NCBI GenBank assembly: GCA_021820245.1
Contig: JAKADT010000004.1
Coordinates: forward strand, 1 to 38,746
From: Thermoplasmata archaeon
GTDB lineage: Archaea > Thermoplasmatota > Thermoplasmata > Thermoplasmatales > Thermoplasmataceae
Direction: 5' to 3'
Length of the DNA stretch: 38,746 nucleotides
Shown: piece by piece, positions 17,400 through 25,252 of the stretch
Numbering within the stretch: the first letter of the stretch is position 1
Layout of the letters: every line of letters starts with the position of its first letter
The notes under the pieces: model-generated
What the model was told of the DNA's origin: nothing
Seen by the model: only the letters and a program-made list of their open reading frames with translations
Database searches by the model: none
Made by a program: the position numbers and the translations under genes

Positions 17400-19166
17400 C
17401 TAACCCGGTTTTTCCTGCAACAGTTTCATAACCACATTGCTATGGCTGTTTCCGCCGTAGGAAATGAAGAACTGCAGATTCATCATATAAAATGCTGGAT
17501 TGAGGATTATGGAAGCATTTCCATTTGTGGAAACAGGCAAGGGCACAGTTCCCATTTTCACTGTTCCATTAAAGTTGTCATATGAGTATGAGACATTCAC
17601 ATTGGTTACATTTTCATTTATGCCTGAAAATTCCACCAGATATTCTCCTGGTGCAATGAAGGGTGCATTGAAACCAATGGTTGTGTTACTGTCTGCGGCG
17701 CCAATTATTCCCGATTTGTAATAGCTTGGCCCAGCACTGTATTCAAGGGGTATGAACTGCCTGACATTTCCTCTGTAACCATTTTCCAGGAGGATCTCGC
17801 CATAGTCTTCAGCCACTATTCCATATTTATCCGGGATAAATATCCTGTTTATCTCGTTGAGCATGGTATGGTTGGTGTTAAGCGTAAAGTATGTGTTATA
17901 AAATGCCGGGCTGTAAGGGTCTGTTATGGCGAACTGTGGGTTATTCAGTTCTTTTATAAAATCGGGAAGGACCCAGTGATAACCGGACGTCAACTGAGGC
18001 ATGTTGTCCTGTATGACTATGGAGGAGTATAGTGGAACAAAGGATGCCATTTTCAATACACCCGAATCATATTGATGATATGTGATTTCATCAATTGTTT
18101 CGTAATTTCCTCTGTTTCCTGTAAGTGCATATTCAAGGTGCTGGTTGTCAAGGTTGTTTGTTACTGAATTGCCAAGGGGCGTGAACATCATGGCAAGAAG
18201 GATGTTGAAAATCAGGACAGCCGCCGCCAAACGTTTCACCGTTATGCCATGTTTTCCCATTTTTTTTCCAAACCTCTCTATACCGAATATGAAGGCCAGG
18301 AATATCTGCGCAGAGACAAGGGCAGTGTACTGGTAAAACATTGTGTCGACAAATGGGAAATAGGAATTTGCGAAGACAAGAGCTGCAAATGGTATTATGA
18401 GGAAAAGGAGATCAGGGGCCAGTATACATATAAAAAGCACCGGAAGCATAATCCATAAAAAATACGTGGCTTCATAGGTCCTGGAAGTATGTGTGAAGGC
18501 AAAAGTGGATGAGAATACTGAATTGTTTGCAAATGAAACGGCATATTGAGGCCCAATGTATAAATTGGCAGCTATAAATATCAAGGCTGAGGACAGAATA
18601 ATGAGAAAGCCTGTTCCTCTTATGTCTATACGTTTTGTAAAAGGTCTATCATGGATCAGTGCATACAGTCCAAACATTCCAATTATGACTGGAGCGAGTA
18701 GGTCAGTTACTGATGCAATCAGGGCAAATGCAACCGTTTTCTTTTTTTCTCCCTTAAGGTAGAAATAGAAAGAAAACAGGAAAGGGGTAGGGAAGAGTGC
18801 CATGAAGTGAAAATCAAACCACAGTGGACCGTAAAGTGGATAAAATAGCAGGTATGTCATCCCGATCATGAACGCAGAACCTCTGTCTTTGAGCTTCAGG
18901 TTGGCGATAAGATAAACAGGATAAGCTCCCAGGGATACCACGAACGCCTGGATTACAAGGACAGTCTGTGGATGTGGATATATAAGGTAGATTACGGAAA
19001 GTGGAAGATAGATAAGCTTGTTGAATGTGATATGTGTAAGGCTGTACCGGACACTCTCATGAAATACATAGTAAAGAAGCTGGGAACTCACTCCGAGATC
19101 GTAAACTCCAGCGTTCATCGCCATGTATTTCATTATGGCTATGTAGGAGTACACCACTCCATTCAA
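17400..19166 (-). CDS. DUF2079-like polytopic membrane protein (GT-C-like)
   Basis: A 588-aa protein with around ten hydrophobic segments followed by an extracellular tail with sequons. The signature of DUF2079 is visible: 'VYDLGVSSQ', a histidine-rich first loop, 'YPHPQTVLVIQAF', 'LGAYPVYLIA', and 'FDFHFMAL'. The family is placed with GT-C glycosyltransferases, but its reaction is not established. The ORF track starts at a TTG in the middle of a membrane helix: upstream in-frame codons read 'DRFGIIILIATI' and continue for about 35 codons without ATG, GTG or TTG until a stop at 19272-19274. The true start is therefore probably upstream with an unusual codon, or the gene has lost it. Confidence 0.75.
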   Translation of the reverse strand: MNGVVYSYIAIMKYMAMNAGVYDLGVSSQLLYYVFHESVRYSLTHITFNKLIYLPLSVIYLIYPHPQTVLVIQAFVVSLGAYPVYLIANLKLKDRGSAFMIGMTYLLFYPLYGPLWFDFHFMALFPTPFLFSFYFYLKGEKKKTVAFALIASVTDLLAPVIIGMFGLYALIHDRPFTKRIDIRGTGFLIILSSALIFIAANLYIGPQYAVSFANNSVFSSTFAFTHTSRTYEATYFLWIMLPVLFICILAPDLLFLIIPFAALVFANSYFPFVDTMFYQYTALVSAQIFLAFIFGIERFGKKMGKHGITVKRLAAAVLIFNILLAMMFTPLGNSVTNNLDNQHLEYALTGNRGNYETIDEITYHQYDSGVLKMASFVPLYSSIVIQDNMPQLTSGYHWVLPDFIKELNNPQFAITDPYSPAFYNTYFTLNTNHTMLNEINRIFIPDKYGIVAEDYGEILLENGYRGNVRQFIPLEYSAGPSYYKSGIIGAADSNTTIGFNAPFIAPGEYLVEFSGINENVTNVNVSYSYDNFNGTVKMGTVPLPVSTNGNASIILNPAFYMMNLQFFISYGGNSHSNVVMKLLQEKPG

Positions 19167-19284
19167 AATTGTAGCAATTAAGATTATTATTCCAAACCTG
19201 TCAATGCTTTTCTTCGTGCACCCATATACAAACCATACTTTAAGAATTGTTCCGGTGTGGTCACTGATCTCTCAAACAGAGTCA

Positions 19285-19295
19285 ATGTTATATGG
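19285..19295 (+). promoter_or_regulatory. TATA-like box of the 58-aa zinc-ribbon gene
   Basis: 'TGTTATATGG' is centred about 26 bp before the ATG at 19316, predicting a leaderless transcript and supporting that small gene. Confidence 0.4.
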
Positions 19296-19315
19296 GAGTA
19301 TTTTCATGACATGAT

Positions 19316-19492
19316 ATGCACAGGGTCTGCCCACAATGCAAATCAGACAATGTAATAGGCGACTTCCTCATGATCTCCGGTTCATGGACGTGTCTTGACT
19401 GTGATTACAGAGGATCTTTTGTACTGGAGATGGACGATCCAGATTATGCAGAATTCCTTAGGGAGGAAGAAGAACACAATAGGGGAGTCTGA
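19316..19492 (+). CDS. Small zinc-ribbon protein (58 aa), absent from the ORF track
   Basis: The frame encodes 58 residues with two zinc knuckles spaced as in archaeal zinc ribbons: 'CPQC' at 5-8 and 'CLDC' at 26-29, followed by 'YRGSFVLE' and an acidic tail. The cysteine placement, a TATA-like box 26 bp upstream and the position just before gmhA support a real gene. Small proteins of this form often bind nucleic acid or act as subunits of larger assemblies, but no function is assigned. It ends 56 bp before the gmhA start. Confidence 0.68.
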   Translation: MHRVCPQCKSDNVIGDFLMISGSWTCLDCDYRGSFVLEMDDPDYAEFLREEEEHNRGV

Positions 19493-19548
19493 TCAGATCC
19501 AGAGTCTCATCGCAACATGAAAATATTATTAGGATGCTTTATCATAAT

Positions 19549-20118
19549 ATGGACATGGATAAATTTGAAATTGAAAACTATCTCGAGGCCGGATCAAGGA
19601 CACGCTCCTCAATGGATATTGAAATTATATACAGGGTTGGAAACGAGATCGCGGAAAGGATAAAAAATGGCGGAAAACTCATACTGATGGGAAATGGTGG
19701 AAGTGCTGCAGATGCCCAGCACATTGCTGCTGAACTGCTGGGCAGGTATTTCAAGGAAAGACGTTCCCTTCCAGCAATAGCACTCACCACCAACACTTCC
19801 GCACTGACCGCAATTGCCAATGATTACTCATACGATTATGTCTTCGAAAGGCAGGTTGAGGCGTTTGCAAAGGCAGAAGATGCAGTCATAGGAATATCCA
19901 CCAGCGGAAGCTCCAGGAACGTTGTGAGGGGACTTTCAAAGGCAAAAGAACTTGGTGCACTTACAATAGGTTTCACCGGGTCCAGAAAAGGGGAGATTGA
20001 CAGGATAGCAGATTACACAATTAAGGTCCCAAGCGAAACCACACCCATAATCCAGGAGGTTCATATTGCAATAGGTCACATAATATCCCAGATAGTTGAG
20101 GACGTTATTGCTGCCTGA
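19549..20118 (+). CDS. gmhA: Sedoheptulose 7-phosphate isomerase (SIS domain)
   Basis: GmhA converts sedoheptulose 7-phosphate to D-glycero-D-manno-heptose 7-phosphate, the first step of nucleotide-heptose synthesis. The SIS-domain motifs are clear: 'LMGNGGSAADAQHIAAEL', 'GRYFKERRSLPAIALT', 'GISTSGSSRNVV' and the C-terminal 'IIQEVHIAIGHIIS'. Length (189 aa) matches the family. The ORF track starts at 19534, but a TATA-like 'AATATTATT' is centred near 19526, putting the predicted RNA start near 19551. The ATG at 19549 or 19555 is therefore more likely. It is one of three heptose genes in the window, with gmhB at 11506 and hddA at 22713. Confidence 0.92.
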   Translation: MDMDKFEIENYLEAGSRTRSSMDIEIIYRVGNEIAERIKNGGKLILMGNGGSAADAQHIAAELLGRYFKERRSLPAIALTTNTSALTAIANDYSYDYVFERQVEAFAKAEDAVIGISTSGSSRNVVRGLSKAKELGALTIGFTGSRKGEIDRIADYTIKVPSETTPIIQEVHIAIGHIISQIVEDVIAA

Positions 20119-20166
20119 ATTTTCATTCCCAGGCAAGCACACTCCATTTTTGCGAAAAGAAATGGA

Positions 20167-21681
20167 TCAGTTGAACATGAATCTGAACCTGTTGTAAACT
20201 TTTGGAAAGAATCTTGAAAGAATCTCCCTGTGCTCCCCATTGAGCGCATGTGTGATCTTAATTAGAAACAGGTATGTTCCGATTCCTGCAAGTATGTAAA
20301 ATGGCAGGAACAGCATCCGGTCTCCGCTTAATATTGCAAGATAATGCACCAGCACTGCCATTACGATTGCCGACCCCCAGATCTTGAAAAGGGTATAAAA
20401 ATTCAGGCTGAATATGTGGCTCTTGATGGATGCGTAGAGGATAATGACGAAGGAAACAACCATTATCGACGAGTATCCTATGGACGCACCAATTATTGAG
20501 AATCTCGGTATCAGGATATAAGAGAGAACAACATTTGACAGAAGCGAAAGCGTGGATGAATAAATGAATATCCTGGTCACTCTCACACTGAAAAGACCCT
20601 GGTTGAGAACATTGACCGATACCAGAACAGCTGATACAGTCAGTATGATATCCATGGGGATGGCACTGGTAAGATAGCTATTATCCGCAATCAGGTTTAT
20701 AATTGGAGTGGATAAAGCTATGATTCCAAGGGTTGCTGGTACGTAAAGCAGAGATACAATATCATTGGTAATCCTCACGCTTCCCCTGACTGAATTGCTT
20801 CCGCTTTCCGCATAGAACTGTGAGAACTTTGAAAGAGTGATGTTGTTTATAGGTCCTATAAATATTCCAACCGATGAGACAACCAGAAGTGCAAGGTTGT
20901 AAATTCCAAGGCTTCCCAGGTTGAGGAAAAATGCAACAACAAAACGATCCACATAGGATGCGCTGATGCTAATTATGGATGAGAAGAAAAGGGGAGCTGA
21001 ATACCTGAAAATATCACCTGTTTTAACGTTGATGGATTGCTCCTTCCCCTTGAAAACAAGAATTCTGTAAAGCATTGCAGATATCCCTATTGAATATCCG
21101 ATCATCCACCCGGCAGGGACATAGATGAGGGATCGGAACATGAAAGTCAGAACTGCTGCTGATCCATATGCAAGGGTATAGCTGACTATTGTTATCTTCC
21201 CGTAGGTCTGGTACTTCTGCAGGCCGAGAAGCATTCCTCCAAGTATGTTGAAAAGGACCATTATTCCTATATCCGGGGAAAGCAGCTCAATTATTCTTGT
21301 ATACGATGGTGAATGGAAGAATATCTGGGATAGCTCAGGGGATATGCCGGCAACAGCAAGCGTCGCAATAAAGAATAGACCTATTCCGACCTTAAGGAAC
21401 TTGCTTATTATGGATGCTGCACCCTGTGTACTCTTTCTACCAAGTTCGTATGATATGTAGTGCTGCATTCCGTACTGCACACCCAGTGAGAATATGGTGG
21501 GGAATATGACAAGTATTGCAACAAGCAGGGTCAGTGATCCAACCTGTAGAGGCGAGAAGATCCTCATTGCATAGATGTAGAAGAGGGAACCGGCAATGGT
21601 GAGGGAACCGGAACTTGCGTATTGCAGGAGAACGCTTTTGGAAAAATCCTTATTTGTGGTTCCCTCTGTCATTTCTCTCAA
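20167..21681 (-). CDS. Second Wzx-type polysaccharide flippase
   Basis: A 504-aa polytopic membrane protein with about 12-14 hydrophobic segments. The start region ('VLLQYASSGSLTIAGSLFYIYAMRIFSPLQVG') and the 'LGVQYGMQHYISYELGRK' loop fit the polysaccharide-transport branch of the MVF/MATE flippases. It is not a close copy of the flippase at 15870, so the two probably handle different lipid-linked glycans or divide stages. An alternative start is the internal ATG at 21672. It is convergent with gmhA and divergent from the epimerase. Confidence 0.88.
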   Translation of the reverse strand: MREMTEGTTNKDFSKSVLLQYASSGSLTIAGSLFYIYAMRIFSPLQVGSLTLLVAILVIFPTIFSLGVQYGMQHYISYELGRKSTQGAASIISKFLKVGIGLFFIATLAVAGISPELSQIFFHSPSYTRIIELLSPDIGIMVLFNILGGMLLGLQKYQTYGKITIVSYTLAYGSAAVLTFMFRSLIYVPAGWMIGYSIGISAMLYRILVFKGKEQSINVKTGDIFRYSAPLFFSSIISISASYVDRFVVAFFLNLGSLGIYNLALLVVSSVGIFIGPINNITLSKFSQFYAESGSNSVRGSVRITNDIVSLLYVPATLGIIALSTPIINLIADNSYLTSAIPMDIILTVSAVLVSVNVLNQGLFSVRVTRIFIYSSTLSLLSNVVLSYILIPRFSIIGASIGYSSIMVVSFVIILYASIKSHIFSLNFYTLFKIWGSAIVMAVLVHYLAILSGDRMLFLPFYILAGIGTYLFLIKITHALNGEHREILSRFFPKVYNRFRFMFN

Positions 21682-21789
21682 GATTGAACCGTTGTATATA
21701 ATTCTTCAGGGGTTGAAGCATGTGTGAAAATTCATCACACATCCAGAGGATTAATTTTATACTCAATATGCTATCAAGTGACGGTATTG

Positions 21790-22716
21790 ATGCAGAACAT
21801 AATTAAGAACAAAGAGATAATAGTCACAGGCGGCGCAGGATTCATAGGTACAAATCTTGTAAGGACGCTTGCGGTGGACAACGAGGTCACTGTTATTGAC
21901 AATTTGCACACCGGGTCCGAAGGCAACCTCAAGGACCTGATGGACAGTAAACAGATTAAGGTCATCAGGGATGATGTAAAAAACATTGGAAAATACAAAC
22001 TCCAGAGTGACATGGTATTCCATCTTGGATTTCCATCTGCATCACCCATGTACAGGAATGATCCACAGCTTGTATCGGAAGTTGTGAGCGGCATGATTTC
22101 CGTACTGGAATACTGCAAGGAGAACAGCGTTAACCTTGTCTATTCATCAACGTCATCCATCTACAACGGAGTGAAACCCCCACACAGGGAGGATATAGTT
22201 CCAGGTGTCACGGATTTCTATACTGAGGCAAGGATATACACTGAAAGACTCTCGAAACTTTACAATGATCTCTTTGGTGTCAATGTGGCCGCAATGAGAT
22301 TTTTCTCCATATATGGAAAATATGAGAAGGCAAAGGGTGGATATGCAAATCTTGTCACACAGTTTCTCTGGAACATAAGGGATAAACAGGAACCCGTCAT
22401 ATATGGTGATGGTGAACAGCGCAGAGATTTTATTTACGTGGAAGACCTGGTTGAGTCACTTCTTCTTGCATCAAGGATCAAAGGATGCGAAGTTTTCAAC
22501 GTTGGTTACGGTAAGAACTATTCACTTAACGAGATGCTTGCCATGCTTAATCGGCACCTGGGCACCAGTGTTAAGGCAAAATATATTGAAATGCCTGTTA
22601 AAAATTATGTCATGGAGACGCTTGCCGACACCACTAAATCTGAGAAAGTTCTGGGTTTCAGGGCAAAGACGACACTGGAAGAAGGCATCAGGATAATTTC
22701 AGAGTTTTACAGATGA
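21790..22716 (+). CDS. NAD-dependent sugar epimerase/dehydratase (extended SDR) with altered catalytic lysine
   Basis: The likely protein is 308 aa. The ORF track starts 22 codons earlier at 21724, but a TATA-like 'AATTTTATACT' is centred near 21757 and the fold begins right after the ATG at 21790. The Rossmann motif is 'VTGGAGFIG', the acidic strand end 'VIDNLHTG', the Ser/Thr motif 'YSSTSSIY' and the C-terminal 'DFIYVEDLVE'. The catalytic tyrosine motif reads Y-T-E-A-R, so the usual lysine of YxxxK is arginine. It probably modifies a nucleotide-activated sugar, perhaps the heptose product. Its stop overlaps the hddA start (ATGA), so the two are translationally coupled. Confidence 0.86.
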   Translation: MQNIIKNKEIIVTGGAGFIGTNLVRTLAVDNEVTVIDNLHTGSEGNLKDLMDSKQIKVIRDDVKNIGKYKLQSDMVFHLGFPSASPMYRNDPQLVSEVVSGMISVLEYCKENSVNLVYSSTSSIYNGVKPPHREDIVPGVTDFYTEARIYTERLSKLYNDLFGVNVAAMRFFSIYGKYEKAKGGYANLVTQFLWNIRDKQEPVIYGDGEQRRDFIYVEDLVESLLLASRIKGCEVFNVGYGKNYSLNEMLAMLNRHLGTSVKAKYIEMPVKNYVMETLADTTKSEKVLGFRAKTTLEEGIRIISEFYR

Positions 22717-23699
22717 AACAGAGAATGATCATGACCCGGACTCCACTGCGCATAACATTTGCAGGCGGAGGTACAGATCTGCCCGAGTATTATATCAGGC
22801 ATGGTCCAGGTTCAGTGGTGTCTGCTGCAATAGACAAATACATCTATGTTATTGTTAACAAGAAATTTGATCATAAGATAAGGATAAGCTATTCCCATAC
22901 AGAGATTGTTGACAGTGTGGATCAGATCAGACATCCATCTGTGAGGGAGGCGCTCAGGCTCCTCAACATTGACGGCGGGATAGAGGTGGTCTCAATCTCA
23001 GATATACCATCACAGGGAACCGGTCTGGGTTCCAGCAGCACATTTCTCGTTGGTCTGCTCAACGCTCTGCATGCCTATAAAGGTGAACTGGCATCGGCAG
23101 GTCAGCTGGCAAGGGAGGCAGTTAAGATAGAAAGGGAGATACTCGGAGAACCAGGAGGAAAGCAGGATCAATATGCTGCAGCTTATGGTGGCCTCAACAT
23201 GATAGTGTTCAACAGAGATGATAGCGTCGAGGTGAAACCTCTCATATCGAACGAGGAGACCAGAATGAAACTTGATTCAAATCTCCTTCTCCTGTATACT
23301 GGCAAGGAGAGAAGTTCAGCAACAATCCATAATAGCCAGAAGGCAACTGTTGACCAGATGATCAGCAATTATGACACCATGAGGGATCTTGCCCATAATC
23401 TGTACGCAAGACTTTCGGTCAATGACTACAATGCAGCGGGTCCAGTCATGCATAAAAACTGGATCTTAAAGAAAGAACTTGCTTCGGGGATATCATGGGA
23501 CTTCATCGACGAATGTTACGTTCAGGCTATTAAGCTGGGGGCCACAGGTGGAAAACTTATTGGTGCCGGGGGTGGTGGATTTCTCATGTTTTTTGCGGCA
23601 CCTGAACTACACGAGAGAATTGCTAGTGCCCTGCAACTCAGGAAGGTTGATTTCAATATACAGTACCAGGGGTCAAGTATCATATATGTCGGTGACTGA
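22713..23699 (+). CDS. hddA: D-glycero-D-manno-heptose 7-phosphate kinase (GHMP family)
   Basis: A 328-aa GHMP kinase. The opening 'RTPLRITFAGGGTDLPEYY' and the ATP loop 'GTGLGSSSTFLVGLLNAL' are typical of HddA-type kinases. These add the anomeric phosphate to heptose 7-phosphate before GmhB removes the other. The later 'EPGGKQDQYAAAYGG' and 'GGKLIGAGGGGF' motifs complete the GHMP set. The gene overlaps the epimerase stop by four bases. No nucleotidyltransferase (HddC type) is present in the window, so the last step must be encoded elsewhere or differ. A related sugar kinase specificity (for example fucose) is less likely given gmhA and gmhB nearby. Confidence 0.88.
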   Translation: MKQRMIMTRTPLRITFAGGGTDLPEYYIRHGPGSVVSAAIDKYIYVIVNKKFDHKIRISYSHTEIVDSVDQIRHPSVREALRLLNIDGGIEVVSISDIPSQGTGLGSSSTFLVGLLNALHAYKGELASAGQLAREAVKIEREILGEPGGKQDQYAAAYGGLNMIVFNRDDSVEVKPLISNEETRMKLDSNLLLLYTGKERSSATIHNSQKATVDQMISNYDTMRDLAHNLYARLSVNDYNAAGPVMHKNWILKKELASGISWDFIDECYVQAIKLGATGGKLIGAGGGGFLMFFAAPELHERIASALQLRKVDFNIQYQGSSIIYVGD

Positions 23700-24115
23700 T
23701 CCACAGGCATTTAGTCCTGAACGTTTGTGGTTTGAGTTTCACACTGCACTGAATCACTCATAGTAAACGTAACTTTACCATCTTGACATCCCTGAACTAA
23801 CCGTGCAGGCTGGAATTCACTGGTTCAGTACGTTAAAAATCAAGCCAAAAAGTTCATCGACAGTATGCTCTGGGAGTTAATCCCTATGAGATATTCAGCG
23901 TTTCCCGGATAATCGTATTGTAATTGATCCAGCAATCCCCAGTGAGAATTGCGTTTTCATCCATGTCTTAAATCCTAAGATTCCAGAAATTACATAAGCA
24001 TTATTTGAAGCCATTACGATTTTCTTTATCTCCTATCTTTACAGCAAATGCTGGGTGAATTTCAAGGAAATACAGATCGATACTTCATAGTTTTTATCCC
24101 TATTCCTTCTTCTTA
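23700..24115. other. Gap between hddA and the first array gene
   Basis: About 416 bases without a recognisable gene. A short frame near 23811-23912 ('VQYVKNQAKKFID') reads like protein but is bounded by stops on a small scale and has no start signal, so it could be a gene relic or chance. The last part is pyrimidine-rich and leads into the copy-1 promoter. Confidence 0.4.
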
Positions 24116-24127
24116 CAGCTTAAGTCA
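24116..24127 (+). promoter_or_regulatory. Copy-1 promoter core (CAGCTTAAGTCA class)
   Basis: The 12-mer CAGCTTAAGTCA is centred 24.5 bp before the leader hairpin. The identical 12-mer lies at the same distance in copy 3 (26901-26912). At the TATA position it is only a weak TATA match, so expression may need an activator. The role is inferred from position and repetition. Confidence 0.5.
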
Positions 24128-24145
24128 GTTCAGTATATGACAATT

Positions 24146-24166
24146 TGCGCAGTTAAAAGATGCGCA
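24146..24166 (+). promoter_or_regulatory. Copy-1 leader hairpin
   Basis: TGCGCA, 9 nt, TGCGCA. The two arms can pair over six bases and each arm is itself a palindrome. It starts 45 nt before the ATG, at the predicted first base of the mRNA. Confidence 0.7.
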
Positions 24167-24180
24167 GGAAAACAAAAAAT

Positions 24181-24270
24181 AGGTGAAAACATGAATAGAA
24201 AAATAATGATATTGATGGTGGCAGTCGTCGCTACAGTCCTACCAGCAGTGGCTGTGGCAGACGTGATGAT
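24181..24270 (+). repeat. Frozen 90-nt head, copy 1
   Basis: Shine-Dalgarno (AGGTGA), spacer, ATG and codons 1-26 plus two bases. Identical at every base in the five copies (24181, 25926, 26967, 27824, 30024). In copies 1 and 2 the next 16 codons encode identical residues yet differ at seven synonymous sites, so the head is conserved at the nucleotide level. Confidence 0.95.
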
Positions 24271-24772
24271 AACCGGTTCGGTGCAGGGCGTCGGACACCA
24301 GATACCCGACCAGTTCTATCTGCAGCCGGGAAGCAATTATGCGGCAGCGCATAACATAACTGGCTTTACCTGGACAGGCAGCGCAGTTAACGAGAGCGAA
24401 GATCTTGGAAACCTTACACTTGGATACATGTCTAACGAAACAATATACGAGATAAATGTCCTTGACATAAACTTCACAAGTGCAGCATACGGAAACTTCT
24501 ACATGAACGTTTCAATCCCCGGGTCTTTCTCAAATAACACCTTTGCAGCGGACTCATACATGTATGTCAGCAACGCACCATTCACATTCGTGACAGGTGG
24601 AGTTACTTCAACAGGAAACATGTCTGCAGTTGATCTACACGCAGCAGGAACCCAGGACCTTGCATTTAACAATGTAAACAACAGCACAACACTTTACGTT
24701 GCATTTGTACTTGGAGCTGGACCAGCTAACGATATGGGATCATTCAACATAGCAATGAGCTTCGTATCTTAA
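24191..24772 (+). CDS. Array protein 1: secreted N-glycosylated beta-rich protein
   Basis: A 193-aa protein from the ATG at 24191. The ORF-track start at 24137 lies inside or before the leader and is rejected because AGGTGA precedes 24191 and the common head begins there. Signal peptide 1-23 ends in 'AVAVA' with likely cleavage before Asp24. The mature part starts with a beta strand ('DVMITGSVQG'), contains 'QPGSNYAAAH', the block 'MSNETIYEINVLDINF', about nine N-x-S/T sequons and ends in a strand ('SFNIAMSFVS'). It has no cysteines and no membrane anchor. It is closest to copy 2. It stands alone between its own promoter and terminator. The role is unknown; a subunit of a glycosylated surface fibre or coat is my preferred inference, from the N-terminal strand layout shared with TasA/AbpA-like and thread-forming proteins. 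Confidence 0.86.
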   Translation: MNRKIMILMVAVVATVLPAVAVADVMITGSVQGVGHQIPDQFYLQPGSNYAAAHNITGFTWTGSAVNESEDLGNLTLGYMSNETIYEINVLDINFTSAAYGNFYMNVSIPGSFSNNTFAADSYMYVSNAPFTFVTGGVTSTGNMSAVDLHAAGTQDLAFNNVNNSTTLYVAFVLGAGPANDMGSFNIAMSFVS

Positions 24773-24780
24773 AAACAATC

Positions 24781-24819
24781 GGGAATTCAATTCCCACACA
24801 ATTTATTTTTTTAATTTTT
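24781..24819 (+). terminator. Copy-1 terminator
   Basis: GGGAATT, one base, AATTCCC forms a stem just after the stop codon and is followed by a long T-rich tract, as expected for archaeal intrinsic termination. Confidence 0.6.
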
Positions 24820-25252
24820 AAATACATTTCTTAGGAAGTCATTCATTTCCAAAATAGTATATTGAGTTAATTTCATTCACGTGATTTGATCTTTATCAGT
24901 AGATCTGGAATATCCAAATTTTTCTCAAATTATGTGTAATTCTTTAACTGTTGAAACATTACCATTCAATTCTCAGCTCGTGGATTGTATCTGGAAAAAG
25001 ATGTAATGGGTTAGTGAGAATTAATTAGCCTTATTGGGTTATCCCACCAAGATTTTAGGTATTTGATAGGCATACACTAGGGTGGTTGAATGGTATGGGT
25101 ACGCTCTTTTTACAATCTGGAACCCAAAATGAGGGTAAACACGTCTTAAAAACATAAAGCCATTTAAAGTTCACCCGATCATTTTGAAAAACAACCATGC
25201 TCCTTACACAGTATTGTTTCATGTTTGAACCTCAATTAAGCAAATCTAAAGG
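24820..25252. other. AT-rich gap after array gene 1
   Basis: No complete gene was recognised. A short frame near 25090-25153 ('GTLFLQSGTQNEGKHVL') reads like protein and may be the 5' part of the decayed gene that follows. Confidence 0.35.

Noticed and set aside
21724-21789. N-terminal extension of the epimerase from the ORF track
   Set aside because: It translates promoter DNA (TATA-like box inside it), and the Rossmann fold begins right after the ATG at 21790.
24137-24190. Upstream in-frame ATG of array gene 1 (and the equivalent at 30004 in gene 5) as the real start
   Set aside because: It would place the start in the leader/hairpin. AGGTGA and the five-way conserved head fix the start at 24191 and 30034.
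24191-24260. Type IV pilin (class III) signal peptides in the array proteins
   Set aside because: The signal has a long hydrophobic stretch followed by an AVA-type cleavage site; there is no G/A cleavage site before the hydrophobic segment as in archaellin or pilin precursors.
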